From NCBI GenBank assembly GCA_949316495.1, contig OX439000.1:55900220-55964219 (forward strand): 64,000 bases of DNA, in the 5' to 3' direction. This document shows, piece by piece, positions 44,620 to 54,959 of this stretch; position 1 is the first letter of the stretch, and every line of letters starts with the position of its first letter. The stretch comes from Amphiduros pacificus (lineage: Eukaryota; Annelida; Polychaeta; Phyllodocida; Hesionidae). The notes beneath the pieces are model-generated. The model was not told the origin of the DNA. It did not search any database and saw only the letters and a list, made by a program, of their open reading frames with translations. Made by a program: the position numbers and the translations under genes.

Positions 44620-45920
44620 GAGAATGACTCAGCTGGGCATCCATTTCTACTTATTATCGGTCTTCTGTATACCTCCAGTTTGTAGATTTTGGCGAGAATT
44701 TTGCATTGTGTTCATTGCATCTAACATCTTTATTTTTCTGTGATGATTGAATGGAACTCGGTAAATCTTCTGTCTTTTTGATATAGAAATTCCCATCTGA
44801 GAGTTGCCTTTCAACTATTGCTATATAGCTTAGTGTATCTCTCAGGACAATTATATATTACCTTGGAGTCATTATGAATCCATACATAATTACTCCAAGA
44901 TATTACTATATATTTGAAACTATATATTATTTTGGTTTCCAGCCATTGAATATCATTTTCCTACATCTGTGAGACCCTTGACGGAGTTACAGTCCTCTCC
45001 CAAAACAAAGGAACCCTCACAGCATATAAAGGTTCATAAGGGATGGTAACAGTCAAGCCTTAATTATTTTATTCAATGTTGGTGTTCTCCCTGAAATTTG
45101 TTATCAACTTTCCTCTACCCCTGAATAATTAATGTCCCTTCCCTCAAAATTAAAAAAGGGAAATTCTATCCCCATTGTGTGCAGAACGTTGTAATTACAG
45201 ACATAACATTGCCACCATAAAATGATAATAGTGTAAGAACTATGCAAGGGCATCAGGATTACGGATTCGAAAAGATGAGTTTTTTGCATTTTTCTATATC
45301 TTTGGGCAAACCTTAGCACTATGGGTATCTATTGTACATTCGCCTTCACTTTATGAAATATATAAGATAGTGAAATGGTATCCACAATTGCTTCCCAGTC
45401 TACCTCATGTATTCTATATTATTGACCATTCAGTTGATGAAATAAAAATATAGAATAAATCTAAAATACGTTTGCATGACGATGCACATTCTTTTTAAAT
45501 AACTTCGTCAAATATTCAAAAGACCGAATGGATACATATGGCACATAGACAACCAACCACAAGGTGGCAGTGCGCAACCACATATTGCGAAAAGATACTA
45601 AGTGAACAGCCACCTGGTGCCAGTTGGGTTATCCTGGGGAGTAACATCAGGCGGACAAAAAACAGCCATTATGTTGTCGTTCTGGGACATTTGTTCGTAA
45701 TCTAATTCTGATTAGTTGTATGGATTGAGCCACAGGTGGCGCTGCATACAAAACGGTGATGAAGCCACATAATGGGATTGAAAACAAGGTGCCAGGAAAG
45801 GTGACAAGGTTCTCCAGGTTGAAAATGGAGTGCAAGACCTTTTTTTCTTTTACTCCCGAGCAATTATTGTTTATATGTGGACCAGATGATTTGGTTTGGG
45901 CGATTTCTACCATGTGTTTC
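44620..45920. other. Non-coding stretch, no gene seen
   Basis: An 88-codon minus ORF at 45647-45913 has no recognisable domain and is not called. Confidence 0.4.
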
Positions 45921-45924
45921 TAGC

Positions 45925-45932
45925 ATTTCTTA
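45925..45932. repeat. Left 8-bp target-site duplication
   Basis: ATTTCTTA directly before the left inverted repeat, identical to 50179-50186 directly after the right inverted repeat. Confidence 0.88.
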
Positions 45933-45979
45933 CCCGGGGCCCCCACTTGAGGTGGGAACAGTGCTACCATGCGTGGTAA
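45933..45979 (+). repeat. Left terminal inverted repeat
   Basis: Begins CCCGGGGCCCCCACTTGAGG and ends GCTACCATGCGTGGTAA. The inner 24 bases match the right repeat exactly. Differences are confined to the C/G runs near the tip. Confidence 0.9.
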
Positions 45980-46635
45980 GGATTTTGTGTGAGATGGGGG
46001 CGTTTAGAGGATGAAAAGTGTGTGATATTGTGTGCACACATTATGGGGGGTCAAATGCTGCTAAAACACACAATATGGGTCTTGTGTCAGATCAGATCAC
46101 ACAAAGTGGCCCTTTTTGATGCCTCTTCATAAATGAGTGTGAAATGGCTAAAATCACTCAGGACATGTCACTTTTGACATTTGACCTAACTTTGCCCAAA
46201 GGCCTAATTGCAATGGATTAGTGGGGCCATCAGGTGTTAGCTAACAAAGAAGACAATGACAAACAATCAAAGACTCCTTAATATACCTCGTTGGGGGTCT
46301 GAATGCATGTCAGCTTGGAAAAATATCTCCAGTTTAAGGACATTTTAACACGTTTACACAGGATGTATGACAATTTACATGTGGGATGATATCAGTGGAT
46401 ACTTGTAGCCTAAGATGAAGGAACTTTTGACTGTTTTCATATTATCACCTACAGATATTGTATAGACATTATTGTTGATCACTCTGTGGTCAGTGAGAAG
46501 TGGCCATATTTAGAACTGTGTGTAGTGGGGAGACCCAGCAGGCAGGTTCGGTGGTGCATGACTAGATAGCCTCTGCTGCCACTCCACCCCTGGCCAAATT
46601 CTGCCAACCCCAACAGGGCATAGTGCCAATCAAGC

Positions 46636-47487
46636 ATGAAGTGCAAGACCAATGACTGCAGTGGCAAGGTTACCAAAAAGGGTGGCCTCTGCAATGATTG
46701 TGCATTAAAGTCTGACGATGCCAGTAAGGAACCAAGGCTGATAGTCTGTGAGCTGTTAGCCTACACAAGCAACAAATGGCACGAAAGCAGCAGGGACATG
46801 CTGAGAAAGACAATCCTCTCATTCTACTCTAATGATGAGGTTTCAGCTGCCAAGGAAGCTATTTGGGCTGCATATGGAGAAGATCTTCTGGGAAAAAAGC
46901 TGAAGCGGAACAATAGTGAAAGAAGTGCCAAGGAGAAAGAAGTGGATGACATTCTTGATGCTGTTCATCTGGTGGACTTGAACAGCAAGGAGTGGGATAC
47001 TGTGACCTTCTGCGCAGTTGATCTGAGGCGCATCCCCAAGTTCAGTCCTGAAGAGCTGGATGCTGTCTCCATGGTTGACAGGCTCTCAAGGTTAGAGAAA
47101 CAGATGGCAGATCTCAATGCTGTTTCAAGTAGTCACAGTGCCCAGATATCGAGTGTGGTGATTGATGTGGCTGATCTGAAAACATCCGGTCCACCCTCAG
47201 CTGTGTCAGCACCCACCCTGTACTCATCCATGGTGGGAACAGAATTTCCAGGACTACCACAGAGGTCCCCAGCTGGAGTTGTTGTGGAAGCCCAGGCCAA
47301 GAACAAGAATGGTCAAGATGGAAGCAGTGCTTCAGGTGGCCTACCAGCCAAGAGTTCTGCAGCTCTGGTTGGAGTCCAGCCATTTATAGATCCTAAGGAT
47401 GCAGCTACTACCAAAAAATCAGCTGTCAGATGGGATTTTTCACAGTCCTATCCTAATGAACCTAGATATCGGGAATATAATATGTGA
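46636..47487 (+). CDS. LINE ORF1 protein with N-terminal zinc knuckle
   Basis: 283 codons. The N-terminus has a CX4CX10CX2C cysteine cluster (MKCKTNDCSGK, then GGLCNDC), a likely nucleic-acid-binding finger. A helical domain follows (NKWHESSRDMLRKTILSFYS, then AAKEAIWAAYGEDLLGKKLK). Next come a coiled-coil-like stretch around residues 145-185 (VDRLSRLEKQMADLNAVSS) and a Pro/Ser-rich linker. This order is typical of ORF1 of some invertebrate LINEs. It overlaps the RT ORF by about 90 bases in another frame. The preceding 180 bases, richer in GC, probably form the LINE 5' UTR. Confidence 0.85.
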   Translation: MKCKTNDCSGKVTKKGGLCNDCALKSDDASKEPRLIVCELLAYTSNKWHESSRDMLRKTILSFYSNDEVSAAKEAIWAAYGEDLLGKKLKRNNSERSAKEKEVDDILDAVHLVDLNSKEWDTVTFCAVDLRRIPKFSPEELDAVSMVDRLSRLEKQMADLNAVSSSHSAQISSVVIDVADLKTSGPPSAVSAPTLYSSMVGTEFPGLPQRSPAGVVVEAQAKNKNGQDGSSASGGLPAKSSAALVGVQPFIDPKDAATTKKSAVRWDFSQSYPNEPRYREYNM

Positions 47488-49204
47488 CAAACCACAGGAA
47501 GAGGCCTTCTTGCCTAGGCCATCATGGTGTAAATCAGATGTGAATGATATTGATATGTATAAGCAAAAGGTTGATACCTACCTTAAAGAGATTGAAACTC
47601 ATGAATGTATCACCAATTGCTCAGACAAGTTCTGCAGGTCAGAATCGCACAAAAGTGATATTGAAAATTATTATAACAGCCTTATTGATGTGTTACTGAA
47701 ATCATCTGATCATATCCCAAAAACATGTGCTCCACAGGACAGTTCCAGGATGCCTGGTTGGACAGTATATGTCAAACCCTTTAAAGATACATCCATGTAT
47801 TGGAAGCGTATACATGACAGTCAAAAACCGAATGTTTCACATTTTGTTAAATATATGATGCACACTTCGCGTAATAATTACCACTATGCAGTGCGTAGAA
47901 TTAAGAGACATAGGAAAGTTATTGAGAAAAGCAATTTTATGAATGCCATGTTGCAAGCTGATAGAAAATTTCACAAAGAAATTAAGAAAGTGAAGAAACA
48001 GAGAAAGACAAAACCTCAGTCAGTAGATGGTCTGACTGATCCACAACTTATTGCCAATAAATTTGCTGCATCTTACCAGACTCTTTTTAATTCCTGGTCA
48101 AATGATGTCAATGTCATGGATTCCTTGTGGCAAAATGTAAATAATGATATTTCATTTGGTAAAGAAAATGATAGAGCTATATATACTCCTGATGATATAA
48201 AGTCTGCAATAGATTGTCTAAAGAATGGTAAACAAGATGGCATTTATGATTTGATGTCAGACAATTTTGTGCATGCTCCAGAATGCTTTCACAGCTCATT
48301 ATGTAAATTTTTCAATTCATGTATTGTACACGGTTTTGTTCCAGAGAAAATGTTAGTGTCTACAATGATGCCTCTGCCAAAAGGTGGCTCCAAGAGTGAT
48401 ACTGTCTCTGATAACTATCGTGCAATTGCACTGTGTGTTCTGTTTTTAAAGATATTCGAATATTGTATTTTGAATGCTAATCGAGATAAACTCTTGGCCA
48501 GTGGCTTACAGTTTGCCTACAAATCTGAGCACTCTACCAGCCAATGCACCTGGCTTGCAAAGGAAGTCATATCATACTATAATAAGAATGGTTCTGATGT
48601 GTTTGCATGCCTGCTGGATTGCTCAAAGGCTTTTGACAAAATTAAGCATGACATATTGTTCAAAAAGTTACATGAGAAAGGTTTACCCCCTCTGACTATT
48701 AGAATAATTATGAATATGTATATGAATGGAAGTGCTCAAGTCAGGTGGGATGGCTGCACTTCTGAAAACTTTTTAGTAACTAATGGTGTCAAACAGGGGT
48801 CAGTAATATCACCCTTGTTCTTCACACTGTATATTGATGAATTGATTGACAAACTAAAAGCAAGTGGTTTTGGTTGCAAAATGGGAAATTTGTATTATGG
48901 TATTGTGGTATATGCTGATGATGTATTTTTATTATCACCCTCTGCATATGGTTTACAGAAAATGTTAAATATTTGTAATCAATTTGCTTTAGAAAAAGGG
49001 CTACAGTTTAATGCTAAGAAAACGCAATGTATTTTATTTCATCATAGGCATAGAGATAATATGACAGCAGGTATAAAACTGAAACTAAATGGAGATGTGC
49101 TAGACTGGGTTTCAGAAGTCACTCACCTCGGCCATAAATTTAATTGTTGCTTGAATTTTAGAAAAGATGTAAATTCAAGGAAAGGTGCTTTCATACATGT
49201 GTAA
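47399..49204 (+). CDS. LINE ORF2 reverse transcriptase, endonuclease missing
   Basis: 601 codons; homology starts near residue 35 (KPQEEAFLPRPSWCKSDVND), the linker normally found after the endonuclease. RT motifs: the fingers block LPKGGSKSDTVSDNYRAIAL (about 330-350), motif A LLDCSKAFDKIKHD (about 404), motif B NGVKQGSVISPLFF (about 462), motif C VVYADDVFLL (about 502) and motif D LQFNAKKTQCILF. The catalytic aspartates are present. No apurinic-type endonuclease (about 220 residues) lies between ORF1 and the RT, consistent with an internal deletion near 47450 or a truly endonuclease-less lineage. The ORF ends early at a frameshift near 49197; the remaining C-terminal domain continues in the next entry. 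Confidence 0.92.
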   Translation: MQLLPKNQLSDGIFHSPILMNLDIGNIICDKPQEEAFLPRPSWCKSDVNDIDMYKQKVDTYLKEIETHECITNCSDKFCRSESHKSDIENYYNSLIDVLLKSSDHIPKTCAPQDSSRMPGWTVYVKPFKDTSMYWKRIHDSQKPNVSHFVKYMMHTSRNNYHYAVRRIKRHRKVIEKSNFMNAMLQADRKFHKEIKKVKKQRKTKPQSVDGLTDPQLIANKFAASYQTLFNSWSNDVNVMDSLWQNVNNDISFGKENDRAIYTPDDIKSAIDCLKNGKQDGIYDLMSDNFVHAPECFHSSLCKFFNSCIVHGFVPEKMLVSTMMPLPKGGSKSDTVSDNYRAIALCVLFLKIFEYCILNANRDKLLASGLQFAYKSEHSTSQCTWLAKEVISYYNKNGSDVFACLLDCSKAFDKIKHDILFKKLHEKGLPPLTIRIIMNMYMNGSAQVRWDGCTSENFLVTNGVKQGSVISPLFFTLYIDELIDKLKASGFGCKMGNLYYGIVVYADDVFLLSPSAYGLQKMLNICNQFALEKGLQFNAKKTQCILFHHRHRDNMTAGIKLKLNGDVLDWVSEVTHLGHKFNCCLNFRKDVNSRKGAFIHV

Positions 49205-49782
49205 ATGAGATATGTACAGAATTTGCTTTTGCACACCCCCAGTGTCGTATGAAATTGCTGCAAATATATGGATGCAGTTTTTATGGTTCTAGTCTATGGA
49301 ACTTTGCTAGTCAAGAGTTTTTATCCTTGTGCAAAACATGGAACATTGCCATTCGAAGAATTTATAAATTGCCTCAACAGACTCATTGTAGGTTTTTACC
49401 ACACATTTCATTAAGTAACCATGTCAACCACATGATAAAATGTAGATTCATGAAATTCATAACTGATAACATTCAATCCAAAAACATGTATGTTAATTAT
49501 GTATCAAGAAAATGTTTTATTGATGCTCAAACATCAACAGGTAATAATGTGCTTAACATTTTTCAAGAATATGGAATCAATTATGCCTTTCTAGAAATGC
49601 CATCTGAAATTAAACTTGAAATGTGTAGATATTATGATTTTGAGAAGGTAAATAATATAAGTAATGAAGAATGGAAAATTGAAATGATATATGAGTTGAT
49701 AAACTGTTTGCAATGTATTTCTTTTAATGGATTTAGTAAGGATGAAAACTTAGTTTTACTTCATGATGTATGTACATCATGA
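49198..49782 (+). pseudogene. C-terminal part of LINE ORF2, frameshifted
   Basis: In the next frame the sequence continues CNEICTEFAFAHPQCRMKLL, then YGCSFYGSSLWNF, WNIAIRRIYKLPQQTHCRFL and LSNHVNHMIKCRFMKFI. This is the C-terminal domain following the thumb in CR1- and Jockey-like LINEs. A single one-base slip at about 49197 separates it from the RT ORF, so this copy is recent but probably inactive. The LINE 3' end is likely near 49879 (GAATAAATGATATAATATAA). Confidence 0.88.
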
Positions 49783-49959
49783 TTTTATCATATAACCTGA
49801 TCTTTTTTAATTATTGCCATGAATGAAATTTGTATACTGTACCATGCTATGTGAGTACGAATAAATGATATAATATAATTGATTTTCCAGGTTTACTCTA
49901 GTAATCTATGTGCACACAGTGGTTGAGCATATATGATAATTGTTTATGAAAATTAAACA

Positions 49960-50085
49960 ATGTGAGAAATGGTATATTTTTGAATAAATGTGTGTTAAAT
50001 GGTATGGAATCAGGATTTGATGTTTTGTGTGAAATGGTCTAGAATCGTGCCTCTAATTCGCGATAAATTGTGTGAAAAGGGTGTA
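49960..50085 (+). repeat. Subterminal repeats of the TIR unit, right side
   Basis: Four imperfect copies of TGTGTGAAATGG at 49961, 49991, 50026 and 50069, each followed by AT-rich spacer. Similar words occur near the left end (45986, 46137) in the same orientation. Such subterminal repeats are often transposase-binding sites; that role is an inference. Confidence 0.6.
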
Positions 50086-50132
50086 TATTTCGAAGTAATA
50101 GACCACACAATATGGGGATTTTTCAAATTTGA

Positions 50133-50178
50133 TTACCACGCATGGTAGCACTGTTCCCCCCTCAAGTGACCCCCCGGG
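50133..50178 (-). repeat. Right terminal inverted repeat
   Basis: Reads TTACCACGCATGGTAGCACT inward-side first and ends CAAGTGACCCCCCGGG. It is followed directly by the ATTTCTTA duplication at 50179-50186. Confidence 0.9.
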
Positions 50179-50189
50179 ATTTCTTATCA

Positions 50190-51255
50190 CGCCTCTATGA
50201 AAGATATTCAGATGGCGACACCAGTTTAGTCGTCCAAAGTTATTGTTCATTCACTGCAAACGAGATAGTGTCGTACTAATATGTATCCACGACACCTAAT
50301 GGCAATCGTACCAAAACCTAAGCGAGATGCATTGTTTGCGCATATCTGTCCCACAGATTCATTTCATTTATGATAACAAGATAAAAAGATATTTTTGGTG
50401 ATAAAATTACACAATGATGTGCCACTGCACGAACAATAGGACCTAGCAATTAGAGTAAATAACAAGATGATGTGCCACTGTATAAATTATAATACTTAAA
50501 GCAATAATGTCATGACAGTTTATTTCAAACCTTCATAGTTTAATTACAAATGATTTAATCAAAAATTAAATAATACGAAACTTATGGAGAATATTAAATA
50601 TTTTGTGGAAGCATTTCCCTTTGGCTATGTATTTCATTTAAATATCCCATTATAACTCTGATGGATTTTGTATTTTTGTTTTTTATGTTTTTTTCCCTTT
50701 ATATTTCTCAGTATGACTCATAAGGTGTATGTTCAGCATTATTCTTGTCATTTTCTTAGGAACGTTAATGTGCTCCTGTCTGCAGACAGGACACGCTATA
50801 AAAAATGTTCATATATTTGACATTTCATTCACATCCCACTTGTCTGCAAGACAATAGTTTTAGGTCAGACTATATAATTACATCGGAGTTAAATCACTTA
50901 TCTCGACTAATAGGTTGTGCAATATTAATGGATAATCCCATTTTATATTATATTATGCATCAAAATTATGTAGTATTATTCCTGAGATGTTCAACACCTA
51001 ATGCTTCTCCTTTGTGTATCTCGATGCCAATACAAAATAAAATGATAGAAAGATCATCCATATAATTGTCACTTTACTTCACCACGTACCATTCAATGGT
51101 TGTAAATGTCAAGGTAATATGATGACATGAACACCTCATACATTAATGGAATAATTCTGACACGAATAGTCATTTGATCGACTATTATATATAAAATGTG
51201 TTTTTTTAATATCTGGCAGTTTGCTGGAATATTCACAAGTTGTATCTCATTAAAA
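50190..51255. other. Non-coding stretch, no gene seen
   Basis: AT-rich. ACAAGATGATGTGCCACTG-type words occur twice near 50410-50480 (short direct repeat). Nothing else is supported. Confidence 0.45.
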
Positions 51256-51259
51256 CCTG

Positions 51260-51307
51260 TTCTATGTCTCCTACTTTGGGATGATACCCAAAGTAGGAGA
51301 CATAGAA
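51260..51307. repeat. Perfect 21-bp hairpin
   Basis: Arms 51260-51280 (starts TTCTATGTCTCCTACTTTGG) and 51287-51307 are exact reverse complements around a 6-base loop ATGATA. The arms are not low-complexity. It could be a recent inverted duplication, a transposon end pair or a small-RNA hairpin. The absence of mismatches and the short loop are atypical for a microRNA precursor. Confidence 0.9.
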
Positions 51308-51309
51308 TG

Positions 51310-52225
51310 ATGGGATGATGCCATTCAAAACCATATAAAATGTGCCAGTATTCATATTATTTGTGTCTTGTGTCATATCAGAGCATACATACACCATATA
51401 TATATGTAAAAGTAAGTTTTCTAAATAGTAGGCGTTAGCACGTAGGAAGGCAATGGAGATGGTAGTCCAACTAAGCAAAACAAAATTGGGGATGTGTTTG
51501 GGTTGGGGAAAAAATGGCCACACATAGTAAGTATATAGTAAGTAACAAATATTATGCGACTGTATGTCGTGATTTCTCTAAAGCCAAAATAGATAAATGG
51601 GTGTGTGGTCACTTTTACTTGCCTTAAAATAGCAGTCAAATTACCATAATTCTTATCTTTATTACTACAAATATATCTTCATTAAAATCCTGACTTTGTT
51701 TGACAATTAATAGAATTATTTTAATATATTATATGTTTTGGAAATATTGTTGATACTAATTAAACCATTTATTAATACCAAAATAACAACACCATAGACC
51801 TATTTATGGAGGCATTGACACCATTTGACCACCAGTACGTGCACTTTTGGCTGCTCTTGGACGGCATAGCATGGACAAAATGAACCATTAGATACTTTGT
51901 TGTGGCAGGTAGAGTATAAGGCCATGACAAATATATGGACACTGGGAATAAGGGAGGGCTTAATTCACAATGAAAGGTTTATATTGCTCCAAGGGTTGGG
52001 AAAAATGGCCACACATGGCAAGTATAAAGTGTGATGATATATGGTGAGATGAGTTCTTTCATTACTTTTAGATGCTTGGAAATTTCTATTGGTCATTGCA
52101 TTGGTCCATCTCAATATAAGCGAAATAACCGTGCAAGCAAGTCAATTTGTTACTTGAAACATTCATCTGAAATATTAGATTCAGTTATGTCAAAGAAACA
52201 ATTTAAAATTCGTCTTTTCGATGAA
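51310..52225. other. Non-coding stretch
   Basis: The words GGTTGGGGAAAAAATGGCCACACAT at 51502-51526 and GGTTGGGAAAAATGGCCACACAT near 51995, each followed by AGTATA, suggest a dispersed local duplication. No gene seen. Confidence 0.4.
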
Positions 52226-52229
52226 AACT

Positions 52230-52270
52230 ATGATTAAAATTTTTAAAGGTTTTTTAAAAATTTTAATCAT
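52230..52270. repeat. 18-bp AT-rich perfect hairpin
   Basis: Arms ATGATTAAAATTTTTAAA (52230-52247) and its exact complement (52253-52270) around a 5-base loop. The arms are AT-rich, so less striking than the hairpin at 51260. Confidence 0.8.
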
Positions 52271-52407
52271 CGTGGGCCGATCAAATATATTGTGTTTACA
52301 AAATATTTTCTTGTATTAGAAACATAATCACCTATTGTTTTAGAGATCTGAAAAAAATGCATAGGCTATCTTATTGCGCGGGACTCATTGGGATAGGCCT
52401 AGGCCCG

Positions 52408-52668
52408 TGCGCAGTTAGTTAGAACACAAGTTTGTTAACATCAGTTCCTCGGTGACCCAAAAGCTCGGTGATCCAAAGGTTATGGGTTCGATTTCCGACG
52501 ATGTCAACAATGTATTTCTAATAAGACTTTACATACAAGCTGCCTGAATGGTGAACGATATGGCAATTCAGTGCGGCAATACTAAATTTATAACACGTAA
52601 GTCTCGTCATGAAATAACTGAAATAATGTTGAAAGTGATGTAAAACCCCAAACAAGGAAAATAACAAA
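52408..52668 (+). mobile_element. tRNA-derived SINE, copy 4
   Basis: A-box region GTGCGCAGTTAGTTAGAACA, B box GGGTTCGATTTCCG, then GATATGGCAATTCAGTGCGG, CTCGTCATGAAATAACTGAA and a CAAACAAGGAAAATAAC tail. A short internal duplication (GGTGACCC..., GGTGATCC...) precedes the B box. Confidence 0.8.
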
Positions 52669-52669
52669 T

Positions 52670-53320
52670 TAGGCAACATTTTGAAAAATTCAACTAACAT
52701 TTGATGACAGCCTTAGGATATATATTATGATTTACGCAGACAATTCTACCAACCTGTCTTTATATATGATTATATTTTGTCCGGAAATGATTAGTTAGGA
52801 CCTAGTGAGATCCTTCTGTGGTCAATTAATTACTAAACTTTATGTTCTGTATAATAACCAAAAGTGTAACAAAACTATGTTCAATATTCTATATTTTCAT
52901 TTCATTTAATGACTTTATGATTATGCTCACAAAATGAGTTATCCACTTTCAAAACATTTGTGCAAACTATGACGTTTTTACTTTAAAGTTGATTGCCCCA
53001 ACAAGGCCAATAAATTGAGGAAAAAGGTGTTTCAAATATAAAAGGAAAACAATGGGTCACCATCTTTTCGGGCAATTGCACCTTTTATGTGTTTAATGTT
53101 ACTGGAAAATAACATTTTCTGTCAACTGTAAAAGCATGGAGATCAATATGGCTGAGAGTTGGTTGAATATTACATCAAAATCTCTTAAAGGCCTAAATGT
53201 TATGGGACTAGCAATCGCATCTCCCACGTAACAACCCACACTACTGTCTGCTTCAAATATTAATCATTCCATCAATATAGACACAGAATACAACTGCTTT
53301 TGAATAATATAAGTAAAGTA
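52670..53320. other. Non-coding stretch, no gene seen
   Basis: No coding or repeat signal recognised. Confidence 0.4.
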
Positions 53321-53329
53321 AAGCTGACA

Positions 53330-53451
53330 TTTATATTCCGCTGATTCAAGACAATGTCTCCTCATAGCAGTGGATAGTAACTGGCCAGGATTTGAAAAGG
53401 GAGTCCCTGGAACCCAAGGCGAACATTCTACCTATTGAGCTATTCGGCCAG
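53330..53451 (-). mobile_element. tRNA-like SINE or tRNA pseudogene
   Basis: On the minus strand a tRNA-like unit starts TGGCCGAATAGCTCAATAGG (A box) and ends CAAATCCTGGCCA (B box side). The outer five bases of each end pair perfectly (TGGCC with GGCCA). The B box TTTTCAAATCC has lost the invariant GGTTCGA form, so it is not expected to be a working tRNA gene. Additional transcribed-body-like sequence follows, favouring a SINE. Confidence 0.5.
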
Positions 53452-53459
53452 ATATATAA

Positions 53460-54088
53460 AGTAAAATGGTAGTTTTAAGTTAACAAAGATAATTTATAAG
53501 TCAATGGCCTTATTGATGCATAGATAAAAAAATCAGATGTATATATTTTTCATTAAAACAAATGAACATGCGAAATTAGTATCAAAGTGAGACAAGGTGA
53601 GACAAATTATTGTAAGGCTGTGAACGAAGTGTGTTCAGTACTGTGTCGAGAACATTAAATAGACAAATTAGTTTAGAGTCGTGGAGACACCAGAATAAAT
53701 GACTATCCCTGAAATAGGTATCATGGGTTGATAGATAATATGATTGTTATATCTTATATGTTTGCGCCAAATATATTTTGAGGTTATGGCGTGAAAGATG
53801 ATTTTGCAATTTCATTTATGAAGTTTGTATTACAATGTTATACAAGTGCATGCTCATACCTGCTATAAATAAGCTACAGCTGATCTCAATATTATGACAA
53901 AGATAACTTTCAGTGTAATTCAAGCCGAGCAAGTTGATAGTTCTGTCCCCAAGAGTTACTGTTGCCAGACTGATCCATGTGAAAGATATACAAAATTTCT
54001 AAGCATATTGTTGCTCCGGGTGATAAGCATCTTAGAATCGATTCTGACACATGCGGGAACCGGTGTAGTTCCTTCAGTTTCCCCAGAT
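53460..54088. other. Non-coding stretch, no gene seen
   Basis: No feature recognised. Confidence 0.4.
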
Positions 54089-54092
54089 ATAC

Positions 54093-54573
54093 CCCAGTCA
54101 GATTTCCACCGATTTCATTAAAGGAATCCGAGCGATGTTTCTTTTTCTTTTTTTGTTTGGCAAGCCAGGGAACCGTGAAGCCATCGGCCGGGGGATCATC
54201 GGCTAACATCAGCCAATGTTTAGATGTTGTACAAGTCGCCGGCAACATGAACGTTGCCAGAGTTTTCACCATATTTTCTGAGGCGTTTCCACCAAATTTA
54301 TCCTGGGGTTTAGAGTGCTGGATGTGCGGGGGCAATCGACCGGCAGATAACCGCATGGACATCGGTCATTGCCAGAGAGCCTTGCGGTATCCTAGCGATA
54401 GTCTCAGTGACTCCCTACCGTACCCTACAAATGTCTGTAGCATTTAATCTTGCAGGTACCATGCGGTGCCAGTGTATAATGTGACCATACGGCATATTTC
54501 AATTATCGCTAATAAGCTCTCCGGCACCCGGAACAGGGATTCTTACTTCCCGCCCAGCGTAAATGTGACAGAG
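54093..54573. mobile_element. CG-rich TIR transposon, second copy, uninterrupted
   Basis: A diverged relative of 26258-27762. The left end is CCCAGTCAGATTTCCACCG. The right end, on the other strand, starts CTGTCACATTTACGC. Shared internal landmarks are ATCGGCCGGG, GTCGCCGGCAACATGAACGT, TTAATCTTGCAGGTACC and CTCTCCGGCACCCGG. It lacks the TTAA foldback element found in the first copy, which supports a later nested insertion there. Confidence 0.7.
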
Positions 54574-54959
54574 GCATTCTATGATCATGTTTCCTCATCT
54601 TGCCAACAAAACATGCTGCAGAGTTCTGCAGACGGTGTAGGTTCTTTATGTCAACTGCAGGGAGCCCTTCCAGGAGGCCATCTGTATACATGGTATAGTC
54701 AAGGGAAGACGTGACAATGCATGGGATGTGTTAGGGGTTTAGCTGTTTTTTTGTTGTTTTTGTCGTTGTTGTTTTGTTGAGGTAGTGTCTGATAGAGGAA
54801 ATTTTCTTCACGTGATAATGGCCTGCTTTTTGCAAATTTCCGGCTTTGTGCTCTCATGTCCATAAGCGGACTCATTAAGAGATATTATGTCAGTATCACA
54901 TATTCTAACTCTACAAATGCTATGTCTAACAGAGATACTGCACCTATTGTCTACACAGA

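Larger units (their letters stand above)
45933..50178 (+). mobile_element. TIR-bounded 4.25-kb unit containing a LINE
   Basis: Terminal inverted repeats of 47 bp (45933-45979) and 46 bp (50133-50178) agree at all but a few positions and are flanked by a perfect 8-bp duplication. This is the structure left by a cut-and-paste DNA transposon; 8-bp targets occur in hAT, P and some MULE-type families. Subterminal words recur at both ends: TGTGTGAAATGG variants at 45986, 46137, 49961, 49991, 50026 and 50069, and CACACAATATGG at 46068 and 50105. The interior carries a LINE ORF1 and ORF2 rather than a transposase. Either a LINE inserted into a non-autonomous transposon, or the LINE is carried as cargo. 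Confidence 0.85.

Noticed and set aside
45647-45913. 88-codon minus ORF next to the TIR unit
   Set aside because: No recognisable family and no transposase-like motif.
53381-53450. Functional tRNA gene
   Set aside because: The acceptor ends pair, but the B box has lost its invariant bases.
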